This document shows positions 41,925 to 49,063 of a stretch of 64,000 bases of DNA, one piece after another. Source of the DNA: Hymenobacter rubidus (GTDB lineage Bacteria; Bacteroidota; Bacteroidia; Cytophagales; Hymenobacteraceae). The position numbers and the translations under genes were made by a program. Below the pieces are notes generated by a model that saw only the letters and a list, made by a program, of their open reading frames with translations, did not search any database and was not told where the DNA came from. Position 1 is the first letter of the stretch, and every line of letters starts with the position of its first letter. Location: the NCBI RefSeq assembly GCF_016734815.1, contig NZ_JAERQF010000008.1, positions 62,001 to 126,000 of the forward strand. Reading direction: 5' to 3'.

Positions 41925-42483
41925 GGACCTGCATGGGCGCGTAGTTGCCCAGGCCGCTCTGTTGCACGCCCGCCACGTAGCGCGGGAAGGCGGCGGCGTC
42001 AATCAGTTCCCAGCGCAGCCGCTCGTATCCTTGCTGTTCCAACATCAGGTTGGCCAGCAGGCGGGCGGTGCGGCCGTTGCCTTCCCGGAATGGGTGAATG
42101 AACAGCAACTCGCCGTGGATGGCACCCACCCGGTCCAACAAAGCGTTGTGGTCGGCTGGCAAGGGCTCGCGCAGCCATTCCTGCTCAAACTGCTGCATCG
42201 AAGCGGGCAAAAACCGGGCGGCCGGAAAGGTAAAGCCGCCTTTGGAAATATTCACCTCACGGTAGCGGCCCGCGAAGGCATAGAGATGGCCCAGCGCCAG
42301 CTGGTGCATTTCCAGCAGATAGTTCAGGGTGAATTTGGTGGTGGGCATGAGGGCTTCCGTCAGCACGATATCGGCCCGCAGAAAACCTTCAAACTCGGCC
42401 AAGCCAATGGCTGTGGCATCGGTCAGGCCCAGCAGATTTGGCAGGATTTCGCTTTCGTGAGCAGAGGCGCGGTACTTATCCAT
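41899..42483 (-). CDS. Fic-domain AMP-transferase (toxin-type)
   Basis: The 194-residue protein starts at ATG 42483. The active-site motif HPFREGNGRTARLL is complete, with catalytic His and the Glu/Asn/Arg residues that bind ATP phosphates. The flap region upstream reads YREVNISKGGFTF. N-terminal residues MDKYRASAHESEILPNLLGL are typical of the short chromosomal Fic proteins. It should transfer AMP to target proteins such as topoisomerase subunits, unless held by its antitoxin. No inhibitory helix is evident inside the protein, in line with a separate antitoxin at 41763. It is third in a minus-strand cluster, 8 bases after the preceding gene. Confidence 0.9.
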   Translation of the reverse strand: MDKYRASAHESEILPNLLGLTDATAIGLAEFEGFLRADIVLTEALMPTTKFTLNYLLEMHQLALGHLYAFAGRYREVNISKGGFTFPAARFLPASMQQFEQEWLREPLPADHNALLDRVGAIHGELLFIHPFREGNGRTARLLANLMLEQQGYERLRWELIDAAAFPRYVAGVQQSGLGNYAPMQVLMRTLSPG

Positions 42484-42491
42484 GCGGGAAA

Positions 42492-43040
42492 TTATTCCTC
42501 AAGCATTCGTTGGCTGATTAATCCTTGATTTGATTTCCGGGCTTTTTTGCGGTCCTCCGACTTCTCCCAATTGAGGTAACGATTTCTGCTGTCGGCATGG
42601 AAATGCATATTTCTATCTGACAAAAGAGAAGCTTGTTTAAACATCACGCCATTAAATGGACAGGTGACATAAGGGCAGTTGTGTTTAGAATAAATACCAA
42701 AGTTGCGGTATCTTATTTTTTTGTTTTCTAGTATTCGTTGCTGATTTGCTTTGATATCTTCCCAGGCTTGATGCTCATCAGCTAACGTCAAGTTTTCGCC
42801 CAGCGTATTCACTTCAAAATACGTCTGTGGGTCTTTCAATTGCAGAAAGTCAAACGTCTTCGCAAACGCTGCAACCGCCACTTTCCGTAGCTCAAGTTTC
42901 TCTTCGAGGCTGAGTTTCGTAGTTTCCACGATGGAGCGAAATAGCCCCAGCGTATTGAAATCCGTGAACTTCTTGTGGTTCTCAATCAGGTGTAGATACT
43001 CCCCGAAGGTGAGCGTGTTGAATTGCTTGCCGACTTTCAT
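42492..43040 (-). CDS. Protein of unknown function in the Fic cluster (182 aa)
   Basis: The protein starts at ATG 43040. Its first 110 residues are helical and charged. A central motif CPYVTCPFNGVMF, followed by HFHADSRNRYLNW, gives two cysteines and two histidines in a metal-site-like arrangement, and the C-terminus is Lys/Arg-rich. Base composition is low-GC. It lies 18 bases from the HAD gene and 8 from fic on the same strand, so the three are probably one operon. I do not recognise the family. Confidence 0.65.
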   Translation of the reverse strand: MKVGKQFNTLTFGEYLHLIENHKKFTDFNTLGLFRSIVETTKLSLEEKLELRKVAVAAFAKTFDFLQLKDPQTYFEVNTLGENLTLADEHQAWEDIKANQQRILENKKIRYRNFGIYSKHNCPYVTCPFNGVMFKQASLLSDRNMHFHADSRNRYLNWEKSEDRKKARKSNQGLISQRMLEE

Positions 43041-43058
43041 TCGTGAGGCGTTATTTAG

Positions 43059-43589
43059 TTAATGCTGTTGGGCTTCGTGTTTGAACGCTGCAAACTCTTC
43101 TTCAAACGCCATTCGGGACGGGGAATCTGGCTGGCCGTATTGCGCGGTAAGATGGTCAGCAAAGGAAGTGAGCGGAGTTTTAAGCGATTCTTGCAGTTTG
43201 GTTTGAACAGTGAACAGCTCGTTGGGACGACTCAAGTCGACAACAATTAGTCGGTCGGCTACCTGACGGGTGGTTAGCCGAGCTATTTCTGCTTGAAATG
43301 GATTGTCATCAACCCAATAGAAATCAGATTCCAACTCAATAGCTTCGGTTTTGAGCGCGTCCCAGTTTGTGGAATGCACAGCATCTTTAAGCTGCTCAAG
43401 TGTCGAGGGAAGCAGAAATTGCGAGAGATATTTGAGCGCGGACTGGCTGTCGCCTTTGCAATGCGTGGTCAGCCAGTAGCAATCAAATTGTTGCGTGACG
43501 AAAGCAACAAACGCATCAACGCCGGGCGCAGCTCGCGTATTTTTTGACGTAAGCAAAACGCCGTCAATGTCTAAATAGAGCTTCGCCAT
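43059..43589 (-). CDS. Short HAD-family protein
   Basis: ATG 43589 gives 176 residues starting KLYLDIDGVLL, HAD motif I with both Asp residues. Motif II is probably the Thr in YWLTTHCKGD, and motif IV is WVDDNP. A cap domain is absent. Small HADs with this DIDGVL start include the HAD_SAK families named for multi-domain RNA-repair proteins, which would fit the surrounding RNA-repair remnants. I cannot confirm that subfamily by eye. It could instead be a general phosphatase. It heads the cluster with the unknown gene and fic. Confidence 0.75.
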   Translation of the reverse strand: MAKLYLDIDGVLLTSKNTRAAPGVDAFVAFVTQQFDCYWLTTHCKGDSQSALKYLSQFLLPSTLEQLKDAVHSTNWDALKTEAIELESDFYWVDDNPFQAEIARLTTRQVADRLIVVDLSRPNELFTVQTKLQESLKTPLTSFADHLTAQYGQPDSPSRMAFEEEFAAFKHEAQQH

Positions 43590-44306
43590 TGGGTGGAGTC
43601 ATCATTTGCCCGAAACAATGCCCCAAGATACCCTCAAGGTGCCCGAACTCTCCCTTATTATCCTCATTGGCAGCACGGGCGCGGGCAAGTCCACGTTTGC
43701 GCGGCGCTTGTTTAAGCCCACGGAAATCGTGTCGTCGGATGCCTGCCGGGGCCTGGTGGCCGACGATGAAAACGACCAATCGGTCAGCAAAGACGCCTTT
43801 GAACTGCTGCACTACCTGGTGGCCATGCGCCTGAAGCGCGGGCTGCTCACCGTGGTCGATGCCACCAACGTGCAGGAGGAAGGCCGCAAGCCCCTGGTGG
43901 CCTTGGCCCGCCAATACCACGTGCTGCCCGTGGCGATAGTGCTCGACGTCGTGGCCCAGGAGCGCAACGCCCAGCGCCCCGACCGCCGCCATCTGGGCCG
44001 GCACGTCATCGCCAGCCACCGCCAGCAGCTGCGCCGCAGCCTGCGCAACCTCAAGCAGGAGGGCTTCCGGCACATCCACCACCTGCGCAACGTGGGCGAA
44101 ATCGACGCCATCCAGTCCATCACCCGCGACCGCCTCTACAACAACCGCCAAGAGGAAACCGGCCCCTTCGACATCATCGGCGACGTGCACGGCTGCTACG
44201 AGGAACTGCGCGCGCTGCTGGAGAAACTGGGGTATCAGATTACGGAAGAGCCGATTACGGACGTGCGGGATTTGGGCGTGCGGGTGGCGCCGCCGTTGGC
44301 CGTGCA

Positions 44307-44435
44307 GGCGGGCGCCTCACCCCCTGACCCCCTCTCCGAAAAAGGAGAGGGGGCACCGGACCTGCGCAGTCATGCATCCGTTGAACGCACCCCCTCTCCT
44401 TTTTCGGAGAGGGGTCAGGGGGTGAGGCGCCCGCC
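44307..44435. repeat. Palindromic insert interrupting pnkp
   Basis: The arms 44307-44352 and 44391-44435 are complementary over about 45 bases with a single one-base indel. Each arm carries an inner CCCCTCTCCGAAAAAGGAGAGGGG hairpin. It belongs to the same CCTCACCC-type family as 28812-28913. It lies inside the phosphatase domain and shifts the frame of pnkp. Confidence 0.9.
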
Positions 44436-45072
44436 CGAACGACCCGCAAGGCCATTTTCCTCGGCGACCTCGTGGACCGCGGCCCCGCCTCCCCGCAAGT
44501 CCTGCGCCTGGTGATGAGCATGGTGCGCGACGGCACCGCCCTCTGCGTGCCCGGCAACCACGACATCAAGCTCCTGCGCCACCTCAACGGCAAAAACGTC
44601 ACCATCAACCACGGCCTGGCCGAAACCCTGGCCCAGCTCGAACCCGAGCCCGAAGCCTTCAAAAGCGAAGTGCGCCGCTTCCTCGACGGCCTGGTGAGCC
44701 ACTACGTGCTCGACGGCGGCAAGCTGGTCGTGGCCCACGCCGGCCTCACCGAGGAGATGCAGGGGCGCGGCTCGGGGGCCGTGCGAGCCTTCGCCCTGTT
44801 TGGCGAAAGCACCGGCGAGATTGACGAATTCGGCCTGCCCGTGCGCTACGAATGGGCCCGCGAGTACCGGGGCCGCGCCATGGTCGCCTTCGGCCATACG
44901 CCCGTGCCCGATGCCGAATGGCTCAACAACACCATCGAACTCGACACCGGCTGCGTGTTCGGCGGCCGCCTCACCGCCCTGCGCTACCCCGAGCGCGAGC
45001 TCGTGGCCGTGCCCGCCGCGCAGGTTTACTGCGAGCCTGTGCGCCCGCTCAACTACCGCCGCAGCACGACAA

Positions 45073-45096
45073 GTAGCACGGACTCTGTAGTCCGCG
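45073..45096. repeat. Short dispersed repeat at the ligase deletion, copy 2
   Basis: GTAGCACGGACTCTGTAGTCCGCG is a near match to the reverse complement of 39881-39904. It lies exactly where the Pnkp ligase domain is missing, so the deletion may have arisen through such repeats. Confidence 0.6.
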
Positions 45097-45448
45097 AGTC
45101 AGAACAACCCGCAGAGCCGGGGGCGAAGGCATGGTGGTGAAGCCCTACGACTTAATTCCCCAGGGCAAAGGCGGCCTGCTCCAGCCCGCCCTCAAGTGCC
45201 GCGGCCGCGAGTACCTGCGCATCATCTACGGCCCCGACTACCTGCTGCCCGGCCACCTCGACCGCCTCCGCCAGCGCAACGTGAAAGCCAAGCGCAACCT
45301 CGCCCTGCGCGAGTTCGCCCTCGGCGTCGAGGGCCTCGAACGCTTCGTGGCCGGCCAACCCCTGCGCCGCGTGCACCAGTGCGTCTTCGGGGTGCTAGCG
45401 CTGGAAAACGAGGCGGTGGACCCGCGGTTGTGATTTGTTTCCAAGTCA

Positions 45449-45491
45449 AAGCAACAAAAAAGCCGCTTCAACAACGGCTTTTTTGTTGCTT
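45449..45491. terminator. Strong bidirectional terminator
   Basis: AAGCAACAAAAAAGCCG at 45449-45465 pairs exactly with 45475-45491, a 17-bp stem with A and T tracts. It lies between the end of pnkp and the convergent PIN-domain gene. Confidence 0.85.
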
Positions 45492-45502
45492 GAGTAATTT
45501 AT

Positions 45503-46027
45503 TTAGAAAAGTTCACCTTGAATTTTTGCGTCAACTTTACAGCTGAATTTGATTTTTAATTCCCTGACAAGCTGAAAATCATTAATCCAACGGACATTCA
45601 TATTGTCGCAAACATTCGGGATTTTGATTCTATTGGAATTTGCTGCTGTAACTTTTATTTCCTTGGTAACAACACAAGCATGTGCTTTGATAGCATGAGC
45701 AATTAGCCAAGGGTCTGCCAACGAACGTTGTTTAGTGTTATCTACAAGGTATTTGTGTGATTCGTTGGCGGCATAAATCTGCTTTAGAATCTCAGTTACG
45801 TTACCGTCAATTTTATCAATAGGGATTTTGCTTTTCTTCAGCCATTTGCCTAAGTCGTCTTCGGTATCGGCGACTTCATTATAGACCATTTGGGGAATGA
45901 AAACGCGCTTCTGTACACCAAGGTCATTGAGGACCTGCCAATATAATGGGCAAAAATCAGGAGAGTAATAGCTTTGCCAAGCTTGAATCAGCACGTTGGC
46001 ATCGAGACAGTACGACTGTTGATTCAT
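45503..46027 (-). CDS. DUF4411 PIN-like domain protein
   Basis: The 174-residue protein starts at ATG 46027 with SYCLDANVLIQAWQSYY, the typical opening of DUF4411/PIN-like nucleases with the first catalytic Asp. Further acidic positions are in VYNEVADTEDD, RSLADPWLIAHA and VVTKE. PIN domains are metal-dependent ribonucleases. In this family the gene is commonly paired with an ImmA/IrrE protease gene, as here with only 2 bases between them. Low GC suggests transfer as a unit. It is probably a toxin or effector cut or controlled by its partner. Confidence 0.85.
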   Translation of the reverse strand: MNQQSYCLDANVLIQAWQSYYSPDFCPLYWQVLNDLGVQKRVFIPQMVYNEVADTEDDLGKWLKKSKIPIDKIDGNVTEILKQIYAANESHKYLVDNTKQRSLADPWLIAHAIKAHACVVTKEIKVTAANSNRIKIPNVCDNMNVRWINDFQLVRELKIKFSCKVDAKIQGELF

Positions 46028-46029
46028 GC

Positions 46030-47202
46030 TTATTTATAAAGGAAATCCTCAAATTTGGAAAAGCTGGTCACTTTCGTTTTCAATAAGTTGCTGGCTTGAG
46101 CGGGTGGAAGTGAGCCACTTCGAAAAGCATCTAGTACAACTTGCGTAAATAGACGCCCATTCTTGTTCAAAAGCAACAGATAAGGATTAGGTCCTCCTTT
46201 CTTGTCTTTCTGGCGTTCTTTTGCTGCGGCTTCTTTCTTAAGGAACTCTCTAAAATCAGCGTCAGCAACGTGTTTGAGTTCTCGATATTTATCTAAAGAA
46301 ATTAAGTTTAGTTCAAGTGCCCGAACTAGGAAGGCAAACGAGCTAATTCCAATAGTCTTGGCTGTTCTAAATACCACACTGCCTGACTGAAAGGTGTTTT
46401 TAGGCAATGCTCGCATTAGTTCAGAAGGCATCAGAGCATTAGCTGCCACTTCGTTGCAGAACAATTCGACGAGATGAAATTTGTCTTTTCCGCGCACTAA
46501 TGAATCAGTAGCGTTTGAAATGCCTGATTGCGCAATCCAGATGTGTGCTAGTTCATGAACTAATGTGAAAAGCTGAGGCGCATCCCAATCGCCTGAATTG
46601 ATAAACACGAACGGAGCATAAGAGTCAGCAATAGTGAAGCCCTGCAATTCCTCACTGTCAATTTTCATTCGAGTGTGAATGAAACTGGTTCTTGAAATGA
46701 ATATGCCCCGCTGCTCAGCTTTAGATATCCATTCTCTTATAGGATTATCCGTCGAATAGAAGGAAGGATTGATTTCAAGTTGTGAAAGAATAGACTTTGC
46801 AACTTGCTGCGGCGAAGATGATAAAGTGAAACTTCCTACAAAAGGCAGCGGCTTTTCTCCACTCTCCTCATACACGTCATGTAGCCAAGCTTGTTTCTGC
46901 TGCATCTCACGAATGATAAAAACAGAAGCCGTGCCAAGGGGCGAAGCATTTTTAGTCCGGAAGTCTTGAAGTGGCTGAAAGTCTCGGGGGATTTCAGGAA
47001 GAAAGAACAGCGCGAAAGGACGGCGATAAGCCTTAGCCAAGGTTTCAGCTTGTCGAACCGTTGGTTGCTGAGTACCTTCTTCCCAATCGTTCAGCTTTTC
47101 AGGCGTAGTCGGAACCTTCGCTGCCGCTGTTTCCAGGGACATACGAGCTGATTCGCGCGCCCACCTAAGAACCTTAGGTGTTATAAAAGCCTTGTCTGCC
47201 AC
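46030..47202 (-). CDS. XRE-type HTH fused to ImmA/IrrE metallopeptidase
   Basis: GTG 47202 gives 390 residues. Residues 5-65 are an HTH (LETAAAKVPTTPEKLNDWEEGTQ-like pattern, then RQAETLAKAYRRP). Residues 190-260 hold the zinc protease motif VHELAHIWI with a downstream EVAANALMPSE that supplies the third ligand. The C-terminal 130 residues are helical and charged. ImmA/IrrE proteases cleave repressors or partner proteins on stress. The fused HTH suggests self-regulation, supported by a palindrome on its promoter at 47249-47273. It forms an operon with the PIN gene. Confidence 0.88.
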   Translation of the reverse strand: MADKAFITPKVLRWARESARMSLETAAAKVPTTPEKLNDWEEGTQQPTVRQAETLAKAYRRPFALFFLPEIPRDFQPLQDFRTKNASPLGTASVFIIREMQQKQAWLHDVYEESGEKPLPFVGSFTLSSSPQQVAKSILSQLEINPSFYSTDNPIREWISKAEQRGIFISRTSFIHTRMKIDSEELQGFTIADSYAPFVFINSGDWDAPQLFTLVHELAHIWIAQSGISNATDSLVRGKDKFHLVELFCNEVAANALMPSELMRALPKNTFQSGSVVFRTAKTIGISSFAFLVRALELNLISLDKYRELKHVADADFREFLKKEAAAKERQKDKKGGPNPYLLLLNKNGRLFTQVVLDAFRSGSLPPAQASNLLKTKVTSFSKFEDFLYK

Positions 47203-47244
47203 CTTTTAGCCTAACTCGTAGGTTTTTATCTAATTTGTTTAGCA

Positions 47245-47273
47245 CAAACATAGGACGAAAAGTTCGCCCTATG
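47245..47273 (-). promoter_or_regulatory. Promoter with overlapping operator-like palindrome
   Basis: On the minus strand TATGTTTG (47252-47245) matches the -7 consensus exactly, 43 bases ahead of the GTG start. Overlapping its upstream edge is a dyad, CATAGGACGAA-AAG-TTCGCCCTATG (47249-47273), with 11-base arms and one mismatch. Its position suggests that the HTH part of the encoded protein, or a similar repressor, blocks its own promoter here. Confidence 0.55.
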
Positions 47274-47393
47274 GCTTTGGGCTAGTGTTTGTGGCCCTTG
47301 CAATTAGTCATTACGCGGCAAATGGATTCATGTCTGCTTTCAGGCATCCTAGCAGCTACTCTCGCATCCCCCTACAAATCCGCGAAGCTGCCG

Positions 47394-47993
47394 CTACCCA
47401 ACGTGCTTCCCATCAGCTTTTTCCACCAGCGTGCGCTCGATGCGCCGGTCGGGGATGAGCCACATCAGCGCCACGGCCACGTAGATGCCGCCCGCCACCC
47501 ACGGCTGCCAGAAGCTGGCCGCGATGCCCGCCAGGTAGAGCGGGGGTGAAGCCTTTCCCTTAAAGTCGCGCCCGACGGCGCGGGCCAAAGTAGCGTGTGG
47601 ACCTTCGATGGCAATGATGCAGTTCTGAAGCACGAAGTAGGCCACGCCGGCCATGAGCAGTATCACACCGTACACGGCCAGCGTGGCGGGAGCGAAGTGG
47701 TTTTCACCCATCCAGCCCGTCACAAACGGCACCAGCGACAGCCAGAACAGCAGGTGCAGATTGGCCCACAGGATGCCGCCCGATACTTTGCTCGTGCTGG
47801 CCAGCATCATGTGGTGGTTGTTCCAATAGATGCCGATGTAAATGAAGCTCAGTACATAGCTGAGCACCACGGGCAGCAGCGGGCGCAGGGCGGCGAAATC
47901 GGCCCCGTGCGGCACTTTGATTTCCAGCACCATGATGGTGAGGATAATGGCCAGTACGCCATCGCTGAAAGCTTCGAGTCGTTGTTTATGCAT
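47394..47993 (-). CDS. TMEM175-family (DUF1211) membrane channel protein
   Basis: The 199-residue protein starts at ATG 47993 with HKQRLEAFSDGVLAIILTIMV, containing the FSDGVLAI signature of TMEM175-type potassium channels. It has about six membrane helices, with the short hydrophilic loop YWNNHHMM after helix 2. Bacterial members carry a K+-permeable pore. Its position between the protease/PIN pair and the nucleotidyltransferases seems incidental, and its GC content is that of the core genome. Confidence 0.88.
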   Translation of the reverse strand: MHKQRLEAFSDGVLAIILTIMVLEIKVPHGADFAALRPLLPVVLSYVLSFIYIGIYWNNHHMMLASTSKVSGGILWANLHLLFWLSLVPFVTGWMGENHFAPATLAVYGVILLMAGVAYFVLQNCIIAIEGPHATLARAVGRDFKGKASPPLYLAGIAASFWQPWVAGGIYVAVALMWLIPDRRIERTLVEKADGKHVG

Positions 47994-48088
47994 GCGGGGT
48001 TTGCGGCGGACTGCCGGGCAGTGCGTGAGTTGCGAAAGTAGTGCGACGCAGCGCCCCCTACTACTTTCGTGGCGTATACTTCGTTGAA

Positions 48089-48189
48089 CGTCATGCTGAG
48101 CGCAGCCGAAGCATCTCTACCACACAACTAATCCTGTCGATTGGATTTGCTGCTGCGGTAAAGATGCTTCGACTGCGCTCAGCATGACG
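48089..48189. repeat. REP-like inverted pair
   Basis: The arms 48089-48120 and 48158-48189 carry the cores GCTGAGCGCAGCCGAAGC and its complement, with two or three mismatches. The interior shares AATCCTGTCGATTGGATT with the pair at 11687. It lies in the divergent gap before the nucleotidyltransferase genes. Confidence 0.8.
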
Positions 48190-48209
48190 GCCTACCAGAT
48201 AATTTCCAC

Positions 48210-48980
48210 ATGCAAACCCGCATTTCCACCGCCCTGCGCCAACTCGAAGCCACCCACGGCATCCGAATCCTCTACGCCTGCGAGTCGGGCAGCCGGGCCT
48301 GGGGCTTTCCCTCGCCCGATTCGGATTTCGACGTGCGCTTCATCTATTGTCATCCGCCGGCCTGGTACCTCACGCTGGACGAAGGGCGCGATACGCTCAA
48401 CTTCCCCATCGATGACGAGCTGGACCTGGCCGGCTGGGAATTGCGCAAGGCTTTGCGCCTGCTGCGGGCTTCCAATGCCGCCCTGTTTGAGTGGCTGCAA
48501 TCGCCGGTGGTGTACCACGAGGCGCTGGATTTCCGGGCGCGGCTGGCCTCGCTATTGCCCGCCGCCTTCAATCGCAAAGCCGGCCTGCACCATTACCTGG
48601 GGCAACTTCGCCACGGGGTAGAGGATGATTTGAACAGCGAGGAAATCCGTCTGAAACGCCTGTTCTATGCCGTGCGCTCGGCGCTGGCCGCCCGCTGGAT
48701 TCGGCAACGACCGGCGTTGCCGCCCATGGAATTTGCGCCGCTGCGGGAGCTGCTTCCCAATGCCTTGCAGGCCGATGCGGACGAGCTGCTAGCCCGCAAA
48801 GCCACCGCCGACGAGAAAACCCGGATACCGAATCCAGTGGCACTGGTTAGCTTCCTGCAAGCCGAACTGGCGACCGGGCAAGCTGCCCGCGAAACGCTGC
48901 CAGTGCTGCGCCCCGGCACTGTAGCCAGCGAGCTGGATGCAGTGTTTCAAGCCTTGCTTAGCGAAGCATTTGTGAAATAA
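48210..48980 (+). CDS. RlaP-type nucleotidyltransferase, first of tandem pair
   Basis: ATG 48210 gives 256 residues. The polymerase-beta fold signature is present as ACESGSRAWGFPSPDSDFDVRF-type spacing: a GS motif followed by D-x-D (SDFDV). Downstream regions match the RlaP/YcgL family (COG3541), including an ELDLAGWELRKALRLL helix and a conserved SEEIRLKRLFYAVRSAL helix. RlaP proteins are named for RNA-repair loci, where they are predicted to add nucleotides to RNA ends. The active-site residues look intact. It is followed by a second family member after 83 bases. Confidence 0.85.
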   Translation: MQTRISTALRQLEATHGIRILYACESGSRAWGFPSPDSDFDVRFIYCHPPAWYLTLDEGRDTLNFPIDDELDLAGWELRKALRLLRASNAALFEWLQSPVVYHEALDFRARLASLLPAAFNRKAGLHHYLGQLRHGVEDDLNSEEIRLKRLFYAVRSALAARWIRQRPALPPMEFAPLRELLPNALQADADELLARKATADEKTRIPNPVALVSFLQAELATGQAARETLPVLRPGTVASELDAVFQALLSEAFVK

Positions 48981-49063
48981 GTCAGCAATTTGCCTAGCAT
49001 TAAATACCTTTCCATTTTGTGCCGGGTGGCTTTTATTTTATCTGCACACCAGCGTCAATCAAC

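Larger units (their letters stand above)
43606..45433 (+). pseudogene. pnkp: Broken pnkp (RNA kinase-phosphatase-ligase)
   Basis: This is a bacterial Pnkp, the RNA end-healing and sealing enzyme, in three out-of-phase pieces. ATG 43606 opens the kinase domain (P-loop GSTGAGKST, SSDACRGLV, VVDATNV) and the first metallophosphatase motif (IGDVHGCYEEL). A palindromic insert at 44307-44435 then shifts the frame. The phosphatase resumes in frame from about 44437 (FLGDLVDRGP, VPGNHD, VVAHAGL, FGHTPVPD) to LNYRRS near 45066. The central ligase domain, including the Lys-nucleophile motif, is gone, replaced by about 60 bases with a dispersed repeat. The end (45131-45433: MVVKPYD, KCRGREYLRIIYGP, VHQCVFGVLALE) is the normal Pnkp C-terminus in a third frame. 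It cannot seal RNA. A separately translated kinase piece is conceivable. Confidence 0.85.
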
